A stretch of DNA of 11,504 nucleotides, taken from Thermoplasmata archaeon. GTDB lineage: Archaea; Thermoplasmatota; Thermoplasmata; Thermoplasmatales; Thermoplasmataceae. Shown piece by piece: positions 1-6,946 of the stretch. The first letter of the stretch is position 1; every line of letters starts with the position of its first letter. The notes under the pieces were generated by a model. It worked only from the letters and a program-made list of their open reading frames with translations, made no database searches and was not told the origin of the DNA. The position numbers and the translations under genes were made by a program. The DNA lies in assembly GCA_021802365.1 (NCBI GenBank), contig JAKAAJ010000035.1, forward strand, positions 1-11,504. Direction: 5' to 3'.

Positions 1-2
1 TT

Positions 3-950
3 GTCGGGTGGCAGTACATATTTTACATAAATGTCCCCATAGGTATTGTTGCAATTTACATAGGTGTCAGATACATAAATCCGGGAAGGAAGGTGGAGAG
101 CAAGCTTGATCTCCCAGGTATGCTCTCCCTGGGGCTGGCACTTGTCCTCATTTCATATGCTGCTGTTGATATTTCATCCTATGGAATCCGTCTTCTTAAC
201 ATCATCCTCATAGTGGCAGGAATCCTTTCCATAACATCATTCATAATCATAGAGGGAAGGGTGAAAAAACCACTCCTTCCAATGAGGATTTTCAAAATCA
301 GGGTCCTTTCGTTCTCTCTTCTTGCATCATTCTTTCAGAGCCTTGGATTTCTGGCAGTGGTTTTCATCATAATAATGTATCTCCAGGGTGTGAGGGGGTT
401 AACCCCATTTGACAGTTCCCTGCTGCTTCTCCCCGGTTACCTCATAGGTAGTGTACTTGGCCCGAAGTTCGGCAAACTCACAGACAGAATTGGAGCAAGA
501 GCCCCGGCAACAGGCGGCCTTCTTATGATGGGAGTTTCAATCCTGGTATATTCTACACTTACGGTGTCCGCGTCGCTGTATATTATTCTGGTGGCATCAG
601 CACTAACGGGTATAGGTTCATCAATGTTCTACCCGGCCAATAACAGCGCGGTTATGGCAAACTCACCAAAGGATCTGTATGGAATGTCTTCAGGCTTTCT
701 GAGGACCATGTCAAACATAGGGATGCTTGGAAGTTTTGTCATTTCCATATCAATCGCAAGCCTCAGCGTCTCCAGGGCAGTGGCTTTTGAAGTATTCGCA
801 GGTGTAGGAAAACTTCTTGGAAACGTCTCAGCCTCATTCATGGTAGGGATCCATTACTCTCTTTACGTGTCACTGGCAATAATAATGATCGGTGCATTCC
901 TCTCCTTTGTCCGGGGGAAGGAGAACAGACAGGCTTCACCTAACACATAG
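3..950 (+). CDS. DHA2-type MFS drug:H+ antiporter (5' partial)
   Basis: This is an integral membrane transporter of the major facilitator superfamily, probably a 14-helix EmrB/QacA-like (DHA2) exporter driven by protons. The frame is open to the left window edge. A GTG at 93 is internal, because the 30 codons before it read GWQYIFYINVPIGI, the hallmark loop and helix found in the middle of DHA2 proteins. The visible 315 residues therefore lack roughly the first third. After this hallmark come about eight hydrophobic segments. A second-half motif-A-like loop, GKLTDRIGAR, sits about 155 residues into the visible part, and a small-residue helix around GIGSSMFYPANNS follows. The protein ends with a short polar tail. 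The substrate cannot be told from sequence. The gene ends 28 bases before the TATA box of the next operon, so it is not obviously co-transcribed with it. Family assignment is firm; drug export is inference. Confidence 0.88.
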   Translation, partial: VGWQYIFYINVPIGIVAIYIGVRYINPGRKVESKLDLPGMLSLGLALVLISYAAVDISSYGIRLLNIILIVAGILSITSFIIIEGRVKKPLLPMRIFKIRVLSFSLLASFFQSLGFLAVVFIIIMYLQGVRGLTPFDSSLLLLPGYLIGSVLGPKFGKLTDRIGARAPATGGLLMMGVSILVYSTLTVSASLYIILVASALTGIGSSMFYPANNSAVMANSPKDLYGMSSGFLRTMSNIGMLGSFVISISIASLSVSRAVAFEVFAGVGKLLGNVSASFMVGIHYSLYVSLAIIMIGAFLSFVRGKENRQASPNT

Positions 951-979
951 AACCAATTGCTGCAGTTCCGGTGTGTGAA

Positions 980-988
980 TTATTAATA
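980..988 (+). promoter_or_regulatory. TATA box of the glcD-like/Fe-S operon
   Basis: TTATTAATA lies in a short 40-base gap and is centred about 25 bases before the ATG at 1009. This is archaeal TATA-to-start spacing and implies a leaderless or nearly leaderless mRNA. It also argues against the upstream GTG at 991 and ATG at 994, which lie too close to the box to be transcribed. Confidence 0.6.
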
Positions 989-1008
989 TTGTGATGGCAT
1001 GGTTGCTC

Positions 1009-2400
1009 ATGGTTCAGGCAGAGGATCTGAAGAGGGAACTTGGAAAGATAATCATAACAGATCCGGTAATGATGAAGCCCTATGCTACAGATGCATCATA
1101 TTTTGAAGGTGTCATGCCTCTGGCAGTTGCAATTCCTGAGAATGTAGAACAGGTAAAGCAAATAATGTCATACTGCAGCAGAAACAGCATAAGGGTTGTG
1201 GCAAGGGGTGGAGGCACATCACTTACAGGGTCATCAGTTCCGACCGAGAACTCGCTGCTCCTGAGCATGGCAAGATTTGACCGGATAATAGAGGTAAAGC
1301 CTGAAGACAGATATGCCATTGTTGAGCCTGGAGTGAGGCTTGATTACCTGAATGAACAGCTTTCAGATATTGGATTCTTCTATCCTCCTGATCCGGCAAG
1401 TTCAATAGCTGCAACTGTGGGAGGCTCAATATCAACCAACGCCGGCGGCCTGCGGGCCTCTATGTATGGAACCACAAAAAACTGGATCCTGGGACTGGAG
1501 GTTGTTCTTCCTAATGGTGACCTGATCAGGACCGGGGGGAAGGTACTCAAAAGGACTGCAGGATATGATCTCACCTCACTGTTCGTTGGTGCTGAGGGCA
1601 CTCTTGGAATAATAACCAGGGCCACATTGAAGATATGGCCGAAACCGGAGGCAACAGGAAGGATTCTGGCATATTACAGGGATATTGAGACAATTGGCCA
1701 GGCCATATCCGAGATGAAGAGGATTGGCATAACACCACTCATAGCGGCATTTCTTGACAGGATAACCATGGATTCCCTCCGGGATTCGCGGGGAATAAAA
1801 TTTCCGGAGGATGCCAACTACATGCTGATCATTGATGTGGCTTCGGAGGAGGTTGCAATTGAGGGAGAGATGGAAAAGGCAAGGAAGGTTCTGGAGAAAT
1901 ACAACCCGACAGAACTGGAGGTTACCAGAGACAGAGAACGAATGGAAAAGATTTACGAGGCAAGAAAGGGAGCCTATTCCTCTCTTCTGAATCAGAGAAA
2001 ATCTATGTCGGAGAAGGTGGTAATTGGAGATATTGTTGTTCCGGCATCACATCTGCCGGAAGCACTTAAAGAGGCGTCGGCAAAGCTTCAGGAACATAAT
2101 GTTAAAGCGGCTCTGTTCGGGCACATAGCAGATGGAAATATACACGCCAACATCTATGCAGATCTTTCCGATGAAAAGAACATGTCAGATGTGGAGGCCT
2201 TTCAGAGGGACCTTGCCATGATATCCATAAAACATGGGGGCAGTGTTTCCGCTGAACATGGCATAGGCCTTGAGAAGAAGGAGCTGCTGGAGATGGAGCA
2301 CAGCGTGAACGAGAACAGGGAGGCTCTCGATCTAATGAAATCAATCAGGAAAATATTCGATCCCAGTGGTATACTTAACAGGGGGAAGATGTTTGACTGA
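1009..2400 (+). CDS. glcD: FAD-linked 2-hydroxyacid dehydrogenase, GlcD/DLD type
   Basis: This is the flavin subunit of a D-2-hydroxyacid (glycolate or D-lactate) dehydrogenase of the VAO/PCMH fold. It oxidises the hydroxyacid to a 2-oxoacid and passes electrons on, here probably to the Fe-S protein encoded next. With the start at ATG 1009 it is 463 residues, normal for the family. The FAD-binding domain shows RGGGTSLTG at about 66-74 and YPPDPASSIAATVGGSISTNAGG from about 125. The C-terminal FAD-oxidase domain has GHIADGNIH, with H372 and H379, and SAEHGIG with E416. These match the metal/substrate residues of the DLD/D2HGDH group. It ends with the usual FDPSGILNRGK. I chose ATG 1009 because the TATA box at 980-988 places transcription start close to it; GTG 991 would give 469 residues. 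The exact substrate (glycolate, D-lactate, 2-hydroxyglutarate) is not resolved. Confidence 0.9.
   Translation: MVQAEDLKRELGKIIITDPVMMKPYATDASYFEGVMPLAVAIPENVEQVKQIMSYCSRNSIRVVARGGGTSLTGSSVPTENSLLLSMARFDRIIEVKPEDRYAIVEPGVRLDYLNEQLSDIGFFYPPDPASSIAATVGGSISTNAGGLRASMYGTTKNWILGLEVVLPNGDLIRTGGKVLKRTAGYDLTSLFVGAEGTLGIITRATLKIWPKPEATGRILAYYRDIETIGQAISEMKRIGITPLIAAFLDRITMDSLRDSRGIKFPEDANYMLIIDVASEEVAIEGEMEKARKVLEKYNPTELEVTRDRERMEKIYEARKGAYSSLLNQRKSMSEKVVIGDIVVPASHLPEALKEASAKLQEHNVKAALFGHIADGNIHANIYADLSDEKNMSDVEAFQRDLAMISIKHGGSVSAEHGIGLEKKELLEMEHSVNENREALDLMKSIRKIFDPSGILNRGKMFD
2381..2388 (+). promoter_or_regulatory. Putative ribosome binding site for the Fe-S subunit
   Basis: A GGGGGAAG purine run inside the end of the FAD-subunit gene ends its G-run 7 bases before the TTG at 2393. 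It only partly matches the archaeal GGAGGTGATC consensus. Its spacing makes TTG 2393 the best-supported start, in an 8-base overlap with the upstream stop. Confidence 0.4.
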
Positions 2401-3619
2401 GACCATAAGAGAGATGCTGGAAGATGAAGCATCTAAATGCATAAGCTGCGGATTCTGTGAAAGTGTCTGCCCAACCCTTCCTGATTCTGGCTACAGTCTC
2501 TCAAAGGGTGCCAGAGGACGTGTAATCCTTGGAAGAAACCTTGCAGAAAACGAAATGGAAAAAACTTCAGTGAAATCCTTCTACGATTCCTTTTATTCCT
2601 GCCTGGACTGTTTTGCATGCCTTCAGGTCTGTCCAGCCGGTGTGAATGCCGGAAAGGTGAGCCAGCTGGCAAGGGAGCTAATTGTTGAAAACACTTCACC
2701 AGGGGAGAGGGACCCCGTGGCAGAAATGATAGTGAATGTGACCGAAGCCACAATGAATCCACTTGGGCAGGGGAAGGCAATGGCTTCATGGTCTGAAGGC
2801 CTCGATTTTGACAGGGATTCAGAGTACCTTCTCTACACTGGCAATATGTACCAGCTCATGTCATACACCGGCCCTCTGAATTCAATGCGATCCAGAATAG
2901 GGCCCACCATGTCAGGAGCAATGGCCAGGCTTGTAGCATCCAGGCCCTCTCTCTCCTCTTTCATGTCAATGCAGAATGACAGAAGGATGGCGGAGCGAAT
3001 GAACGGTGTCCTCCGCACAATATACAGCCTGCTCAGGAAGGCTGGTATAAGTGTGTGGTATCTGGGGGATTCAGAACCATATCCAGGTACGTTCATAAAT
3101 GATCTCGGCTACTCTGAGAAATTCAGGAAGTATGCCAGGAGGGTATACCAGATTCTCAAAAGTACAGGAAAAAAGATAATTGTGGTGGATCCACACACCT
3201 ACGATCTTCTTACAAATGCATATCCTGAGGTCTTACCTGGATATGATCTTGAGGTGATCCATTACCTTGACCTCATTAAAAATATTGAGATGAAAAAAAG
3301 TAGCATGAATGTTGCACTTCATGAACCATGCCACCTTGTTCTGAGAAATCCACAGAAAAATACTCCCCGGGAGATCATGGAGAAGAGTTTCATGATTCAC
3401 CTGTCAAAGAGGAGCGGAAAGAGGACAATGTGTTGTGGCGGACCTACAGAACTTCTTTTCCCGGATCTGTCAGAGAAGATATCAGAGAGAAGGTTCAATG
3501 ATCTCCGGTCACTGGGGGCTGAAAGAATAGTGACTGCCTGTCCCATATGTTTCGCAAACCTCAACCGTGACGGGACGGTCATGGAAATAGCCGAACTGAT
3601 AGCCTCAAATCTGATGTAA
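2393..3619 (+). CDS. glcF: Fe-S subunit of 2-hydroxyacid dehydrogenase (GlcF/HdrD-like)
   Basis: This is the probable electron-transfer partner of the upstream FAD protein, moving electrons toward quinone or another acceptor. Numbered from TTG 2393 (408 residues), two ferredoxin-type [4Fe-4S] motifs come first: C16, C19, C22, C26P and C70, C73, C76, C80P. A C-terminal CCG domain follows with C313, C347-C348 and C383-x-x-C386. The spacing is close to the CX31-39CCX35-36CXXC rule known for HdrB/HdrD noncubane clusters. The region where GlcF and HdrD normally carry a first CCG domain (about 143-290) is still recognisable, for example LLYTGNMYQL and VVDPHTYDLLTNAYPE, but the expected cysteines are replaced. 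No membrane helices are evident. The start could instead be ATG 2414 or ATG 2366. Translational coupling to the FAD gene is likely. Function as a hydroxyacid dehydrogenase subunit is inferred from the pair. Confidence 0.85.
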   Translation: MTETIREMLEDEASKCISCGFCESVCPTLPDSGYSLSKGARGRVILGRNLAENEMEKTSVKSFYDSFYSCLDCFACLQVCPAGVNAGKVSQLARELIVENTSPGERDPVAEMIVNVTEATMNPLGQGKAMASWSEGLDFDRDSEYLLYTGNMYQLMSYTGPLNSMRSRIGPTMSGAMARLVASRPSLSSFMSMQNDRRMAERMNGVLRTIYSLLRKAGISVWYLGDSEPYPGTFINDLGYSEKFRKYARRVYQILKSTGKKIIVVDPHTYDLLTNAYPEVLPGYDLEVIHYLDLIKNIEMKKSSMNVALHEPCHLVLRNPQKNTPREIMEKSFMIHLSKRSGKRTMCCGGPTELLFPDLSEKISERRFNDLRSLGAERIVTACPICFANLNRDGTVMEIAELIASNLM

Positions 3620-3625
3620 GGCAAA

Positions 3626-3632
3626 TTATATA
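3626..3632 (+). promoter_or_regulatory. TATA box of the M19 dipeptidase gene
   Basis: TTATATA begins 7 bases after the Fe-S gene's stop and is centred about 29 bases before ATG 3658. It indicates an independent, leaderless promoter despite the short 38-base gap. It also argues against the in-frame GTG at 3649, only about 20 bases from the box. Confidence 0.6.
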
Positions 3633-3657
3633 GCACTTACACCACTTCGTGATATTC

Positions 3658-4572
3658 ATGCGACTGGTGGATATGCATCAGGATCTAGCTTTCTCATCCA
3701 TGAGGATGGATGTATTCAGGAAGGCAGAGCAGTCAAACATCACAATGCTCAGGGATCTGGAGAGCTGTGTAATATTCGGTTCAATATTCCCACACATTCC
3801 ATTGGTGACAGATCAGCCTAGGGACGCGTCCATGGTAACAACACCTTCCAGGGACATGCTTCTCAACCAGATTCTCTTCTATAGAAAAATGTGCAGAGAT
3901 GAATCCCTGGGTCATGTGGTATCAAAAGGAAATCTGGAAAATCCAGGAGTCAACATACTTTTCGCTCTTGAGGGAACAGACACCCTCATTACAAATTCCG
4001 ATATTGAGATGCTTCACACCATGGGAGTGAGATCCATTGGCCTGACATGGAATTATGATACAAAATTCGCTGCCTCCTGCCATTCAAGAAAGGATTATGG
4101 TCTTACAGGATCAGGGGAGAGGCTGGTTGATGACTGCAACAGGCTTGGCATTGCAGTTGACATGGCACACTCTAGCAGAAAGACCATGCTTGACACCTGC
4201 TCCATATCATCCAGGCCAGTTATATTCTCTCATGGAAATGTAAGTTCAGTTGATTCCCATATAAGGAACATCGATGATCAGTGCATTGACGCCATCTGCT
4301 CCACCGGGGGGCTCATAGGGATAACTGCCATACCTCAGACTCTGGGTTCAGAGCCATCAATAGAGAGGATGGTCCAACATGCAGAATATGTCGGGGAGAA
4401 CTTCGGCTGGGAACATGTAGCGATAGGTACAGACTTTCTGGGAATAGATTCAACCCCGAAGTGTTTTGAAAATGTCGGGAACATGTCCAGGCTAAGGGAA
4501 ATGCTTGGCTCTCACGCTGAGTCAGTTCTTTACCACAATGCTGTCAGGGTGTTGAGGCAGATTCTTGAATAA
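3658..4572 (+). CDS. Membrane-dipeptidase-like metallopeptidase, family M19
   Basis: This is a zinc dipeptidase of the renal dipeptidase family (amidohydrolase TIM barrel), cleaving dipeptides to free amino acids. At 304 residues it is close to the size of compact microbial members. By-eye correspondence to human DPEP1 finds all the metal and substrate residues: H7 and D9 in VDMHQD, bridging E105 in ALEG, H171 in DMAHSS, H192 in FSHGN, R203 in HIRN, and D259 in IGTDF. The C-terminal SVLYHNAVRVLRQIL matches the family end. There is no signal peptide or membrane anchor, so it should be cytosolic, unlike the animal enzyme. ATG 3658 fits the TATA box; GTG 3649 would add three residues. The gene ends 2 bases from the end of the converging gene. 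Dipeptidase activity is inferred; related enzymes also act on D-amino-acid or beta-lactam bonds. Confidence 0.88.
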   Translation: MRLVDMHQDLAFSSMRMDVFRKAEQSNITMLRDLESCVIFGSIFPHIPLVTDQPRDASMVTTPSRDMLLNQILFYRKMCRDESLGHVVSKGNLENPGVNILFALEGTDTLITNSDIEMLHTMGVRSIGLTWNYDTKFAASCHSRKDYGLTGSGERLVDDCNRLGIAVDMAHSSRKTMLDTCSISSRPVIFSHGNVSSVDSHIRNIDDQCIDAICSTGGLIGITAIPQTLGSEPSIERMVQHAEYVGENFGWEHVAIGTDFLGIDSTPKCFENVGNMSRLREMLGSHAESVLYHNAVRVLRQILE

Positions 4573-4574
4573 AA

Positions 4575-6563
4575 TTATCTGCCCCTGTACTCAGGCTTCC
4601 TCTTCTGAAGGAATGCTGTGATTCCCTCCTTTATGTCCTCTGTTCCGTAGAGAAGGCCCATGGACATGGCCTCCATCTCAAGGCCACTGTCCTCAGACAC
4701 ATCGCTCCCCTTGTTTATCAGCCTCTTTGCAATGGCAGCTGATATTGGGGCAACTTTTACTGCAAGGTCTCTGGCCATTTTATCTGTCTCTGCCTCGATC
4801 TGATCAGCTGGGAACATCTTCCAGGCAAGCCCGGTTTCCATTGCAAGCTTCCCATCAAGCCTCTCTCCTGTAAGTATTATCTGCATTGCCCTTGATACAC
4901 CCAGGAGTTTCCGAAGCCTCTGGGAACCGCCCCATCCCGGTATCAGGCCCAGCGTCACCTCAGGGAACCCGAATGTACAGTCTGGAGTGATAACACGGAG
5001 ATCGCACCATATGGAGAGCTCAAAGCCACCTCCAAGAGTGTATCCCTTCATCTCGGCAATTGTAATCTTGGGGATCTCAGAAAGCAGGCGGAAGATTCTC
5101 TCACCTCTTCTGGAATTTTCTGCAAAGTCCATTGTGCTGCTGAAGAACTGATTGAGCTGAGCTCCTGCTGATAGATTGTTCCCCTTTCCACGGATAATTA
5201 TGACTCGGGTCTCCCTGCGGTTCCATAAGGAGAGCAGATGTTTCTCAAGAGAATTCAGCACTTCAAGGCTCAGAAGGTTGTTCCTTGTGTTTTCAATAGT
5301 GAGAACTGCCGTGAAATCGGCGTCCCGGAGGTCAAGTTTCACAGGGTCCGCCTCCGGAGACGCAGAAACCGCATCCATCTTCTCTTTCTGTTCCGTTACT
5401 TTTCCGGAGATCTTTCCGGAAATTGCATCCTTCAGTTTACCGCTGACGATGGAATCGGCAGGTTTAAAAATGTCAGTGTGGAACTTTTCACTCAATTTTA
5501 GGAGTTTGTTTTTTATCTCTGCGTTTGTAAGGCTCTCTGCAACTGAAATTGGCCCGAAGGGTCTGTTCATCCCAAGCTTCACTCCAGTCTCAATATCGGA
5601 GGGGGTGGCAACGTTCTGTTCAAGAAGCCTCACAGCTTCGTTGATCTCCACTGAAAGGACATCCATCAGGTCTATCACTGATGATGGTTCAGCCTTTGGA
5701 ATCTGGGCCTTCCCATCCTTCCAGGAATAGAATCCCTTTCCAGTCTTTGCTCCCAGGCGGTTCTCCTTCATCATGTCATGGAAAATGTGGCACTTTCCAT
5801 ATTCCGGGCTGAGAGCTTCAGAATAATATTCCAGGGAATGTGCCATGGTGTCTATGCCGACATAATCCATCAGTTCATATGGGCCCATAGGCAATCCCTG
5901 AGATTTGGCAAATGCATCAACTGCCTCCGGAGGAGCCAGTTTCTCCTGAACAATGAGACCAAACAGAAGGCTTTCAGGGGCGTTGATCCTGTTTACAACA
6001 AATCCAGGAGTATCCTTTTTCACAAGTATGGGGGTCTTGCCCATTCTCCTTGCAAGGTTCATGAGCGTTTCAGCAGTTTCATCTGAGGTTGCCTCTGACC
6101 GTATTACCTCCACAAGTTTCATAACGACCGGCGGATTGAAAAAGTGAAAACCGGCAAGCCTTGAGGGATCAGATATCCCCTTTCCCAGAGTGGTGATCAG
6201 GATGTTTGAGGTATTGGATGCGATAATTGTGTCCTTTCCTGATGCCCTGAATGCTCTCTGTATAACATCCTGCTTTACCTTCTCTATCTCAGGGACAGCT
6301 TCAACAACAAGATCCGCTTCTTTCACAGCCTCCTCCAGGCTCCCGGTAAATCTGATCCTGGAGAGGATTGCCTGAGGCTCCTCCTTAAGCTTTCCAGATT
6401 TCTGCATTCTGGAAAGGCTTGTTTCAATGGATGTCTTTGCCCTGGACAGTGCCTCCTCATACGCATCGGCTATCTGCACCTCTATTCCGGAAACAGCCAT
6501 AACTTCCGCTATTCCGTGCCCCATTATTCCGGCCCCGATAACGGCCGCCCTCTTTATTTCCAA
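4575..6563 (-). CDS. 3-hydroxyacyl-CoA dehydrogenase/enoyl-CoA hydratase fusion
   Basis: This bifunctional enzyme hydrates enoyl-CoA (e.g. crotonyl-CoA) to (S)-3-hydroxyacyl-CoA and oxidises that to 3-oxoacyl-CoA with NAD+. Residues about 1-290 are the NAD-binding and first dehydrogenase domains: GAGIMG at 10-15, catalytic S119, H140, E152 and N191. A second HADH-C domain follows at about 295-365. A Lys/Ser-rich linker (about 372-405, with three SGK repeats) leads to a crotonase domain (about 412-662). The crotonase has the oxyanion region NNLSAGAQL and both catalytic glutamates, E515 in LGGGFEL and E535 in FGFPE. The dehydrogenase-first order is the reverse of bacterial FadB. It is the order of the archaeal crotonyl-CoA hydratase/3-hydroxybutyryl-CoA dehydrogenase. 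The start is TTG 6563, fixed by a perfect Shine-Dalgarno. It is the second gene after the SCP-2 gene. Both activities look intact; the physiological chain length is unknown. Confidence 0.93.
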   Translation of the reverse strand: MEIKRAAVIGAGIMGHGIAEVMAVSGIEVQIADAYEEALSRAKTSIETSLSRMQKSGKLKEEPQAILSRIRFTGSLEEAVKEADLVVEAVPEIEKVKQDVIQRAFRASGKDTIIASNTSNILITTLGKGISDPSRLAGFHFFNPPVVMKLVEVIRSEATSDETAETLMNLARRMGKTPILVKKDTPGFVVNRINAPESLLFGLIVQEKLAPPEAVDAFAKSQGLPMGPYELMDYVGIDTMAHSLEYYSEALSPEYGKCHIFHDMMKENRLGAKTGKGFYSWKDGKAQIPKAEPSSVIDLMDVLSVEINEAVRLLEQNVATPSDIETGVKLGMNRPFGPISVAESLTNAEIKNKLLKLSEKFHTDIFKPADSIVSGKLKDAISGKISGKVTEQKEKMDAVSASPEADPVKLDLRDADFTAVLTIENTRNNLLSLEVLNSLEKHLLSLWNRRETRVIIIRGKGNNLSAGAQLNQFFSSTMDFAENSRRGERIFRLLSEIPKITIAEMKGYTLGGGFELSIWCDLRVITPDCTFGFPEVTLGLIPGWGGSQRLRKLLGVSRAMQIILTGERLDGKLAMETGLAWKMFPADQIEAETDKMARDLAVKVAPISAAIAKRLINKGSDVSEDSGLEMEAMSMGLLYGTEDIKEGITAFLQKRKPEYRGR

Positions 6564-6565
6564 AA

Positions 6566-6574
6566 GATCACCTC
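6566..6574 (-). promoter_or_regulatory. Strong Shine-Dalgarno for the TTG-started fusion gene
   Basis: On the minus strand GAGGTGATC matches the complement of the archaeal 16S rRNA 3' end over nine bases. Its GAGGTG core ends 5 bases before TTG 6563. It contains the TGA stop of the SCP-2 gene (6568-6570), so the two genes are tightly coupled. This supports TTG as a genuine start. Confidence 0.8.
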
Positions 6575-6903
6575 TTGAATTTAGAGGCTATGGATGTCAG
6601 TTTCTGCGCACTGAAAATATCCCCTGAAACCTTCAGGGACCCTCCCATGAATGCTGTTACTGCGTTTGCCTGGCCTGACAGGACCTTTGACAGAAGATCA
6701 TCAGTGGCAGATATTGTTGCCGCAACATTTTCCGCTTTACCCTTTGAGATCTCTATATCTCCGTTTTTGATAGCCACATAGAACGGTTCCGAGTCGCTGG
6801 GGTTGAACTGAAAAGTCTTGTCGAAGCCCTTTAGTTCGTTCTTTGCTTCCTGGCTGCCCTTCGCCTTTTCAACCATCTCGCTGAGAAGTTCAAAAGATTT
6901 CAT
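6568..6903 (-). CDS. SCP-2 sterol-carrier-domain protein
   Basis: This 111-residue single-domain protein of the SCP-2 fold has a hydrophobic tunnel that binds lipids or acyl-CoAs. The diagnostic C-terminal block reads GQANAVTAFMGGSLKVSGDIFSAQKL in outline (about 78-103), with the G-x-A-x-x-A-F and G-x-L-K-x-x-G-D pattern. The N-terminal half gives the expected strands around FQFNPSD, FYVAIKNGDIEI and VAATISATDDLL. There are no cysteines and no signal peptide. It starts at ATG 6903 and ends 4 bases before the 3-hydroxyacyl-CoA dehydrogenase/hydratase start, so a role presenting acyl-CoA or lipid to that enzyme is a reasonable inference. A weak TATA-like GTTAAAG/CTTTAAC element about 23 bases upstream may give it its own promoter. 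Alternatively it reads through from the disulfide oxidoreductase gene 43 bases upstream. Confidence 0.85.
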   Translation of the reverse strand: MKSFELLSEMVEKAKGSQEAKNELKGFDKTFQFNPSDSEPFYVAIKNGDIEISKGKAENVAATISATDDLLSKVLSGQANAVTAFMGGSLKVSGDIFSAQKLTSIASKFKR

Positions 6904-6915
6904 GAATGGAGAGTG

Positions 6916-6922
6916 AAAAAAA
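6916..6922 (-). terminator. Oligo-T tract upstream of the SCP-2 gene
   Basis: A run of seven T on the minus strand lies in the 43-base gap between the disulfide oxidoreductase stop and the SCP-2 start. Oligo-T runs terminate archaeal RNA polymerase. It could be a second stop signal behind the T8 tract, or merely part of the AT-rich promoter. Confidence 0.3.
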
Positions 6923-6938
6923 GGTTAAAGTCTTTCCT

Positions 6939-6946
6939 AAAAAAAA
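6939..6946 (-). terminator. Oligo-T terminator of the disulfide oxidoreductase gene
   Basis: Eight consecutive T residues on the minus strand follow the TAA stop (6947-6949) directly. This is a typical archaeal intrinsic termination signal without a hairpin. It would separate the disulfide oxidoreductase transcript from the SCP-2/hydroxyacyl-CoA dehydrogenase operon. Confidence 0.55.

Noticed and set aside
93..950. GTG at 93 as the start of a complete 285-residue transporter
   Set aside because: The frame is open to the window edge and the upstream 30 codons encode the conserved GWxxIFxINVPIG region, so the gene is 5' truncated by the window, not short.
2433..2789. 118-codon minus-strand frame opposite the Fe-S subunit
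   Set aside because: It is the antisense shadow of the conserved ferredoxin-type cysteine motifs; composition is Arg/Pro/Ser/His-rich and no start signals exist.
1009..4572. A novel three-gene system joining the hydroxyacid dehydrogenase and the M19 dipeptidase
   Set aside because: The dipeptidase has its own TATA box and leaderless start, and no functional link is evident; adjacency alone does not support a system.
5176..5730. 184-codon open frame on the plus strand
   Set aside because: It lies wholly antisense to the dehydrogenase/hydratase fusion, is Ser/Phe-rich low-complexity in appearance, and has no promoter, ribosome binding site or recognisable domain.
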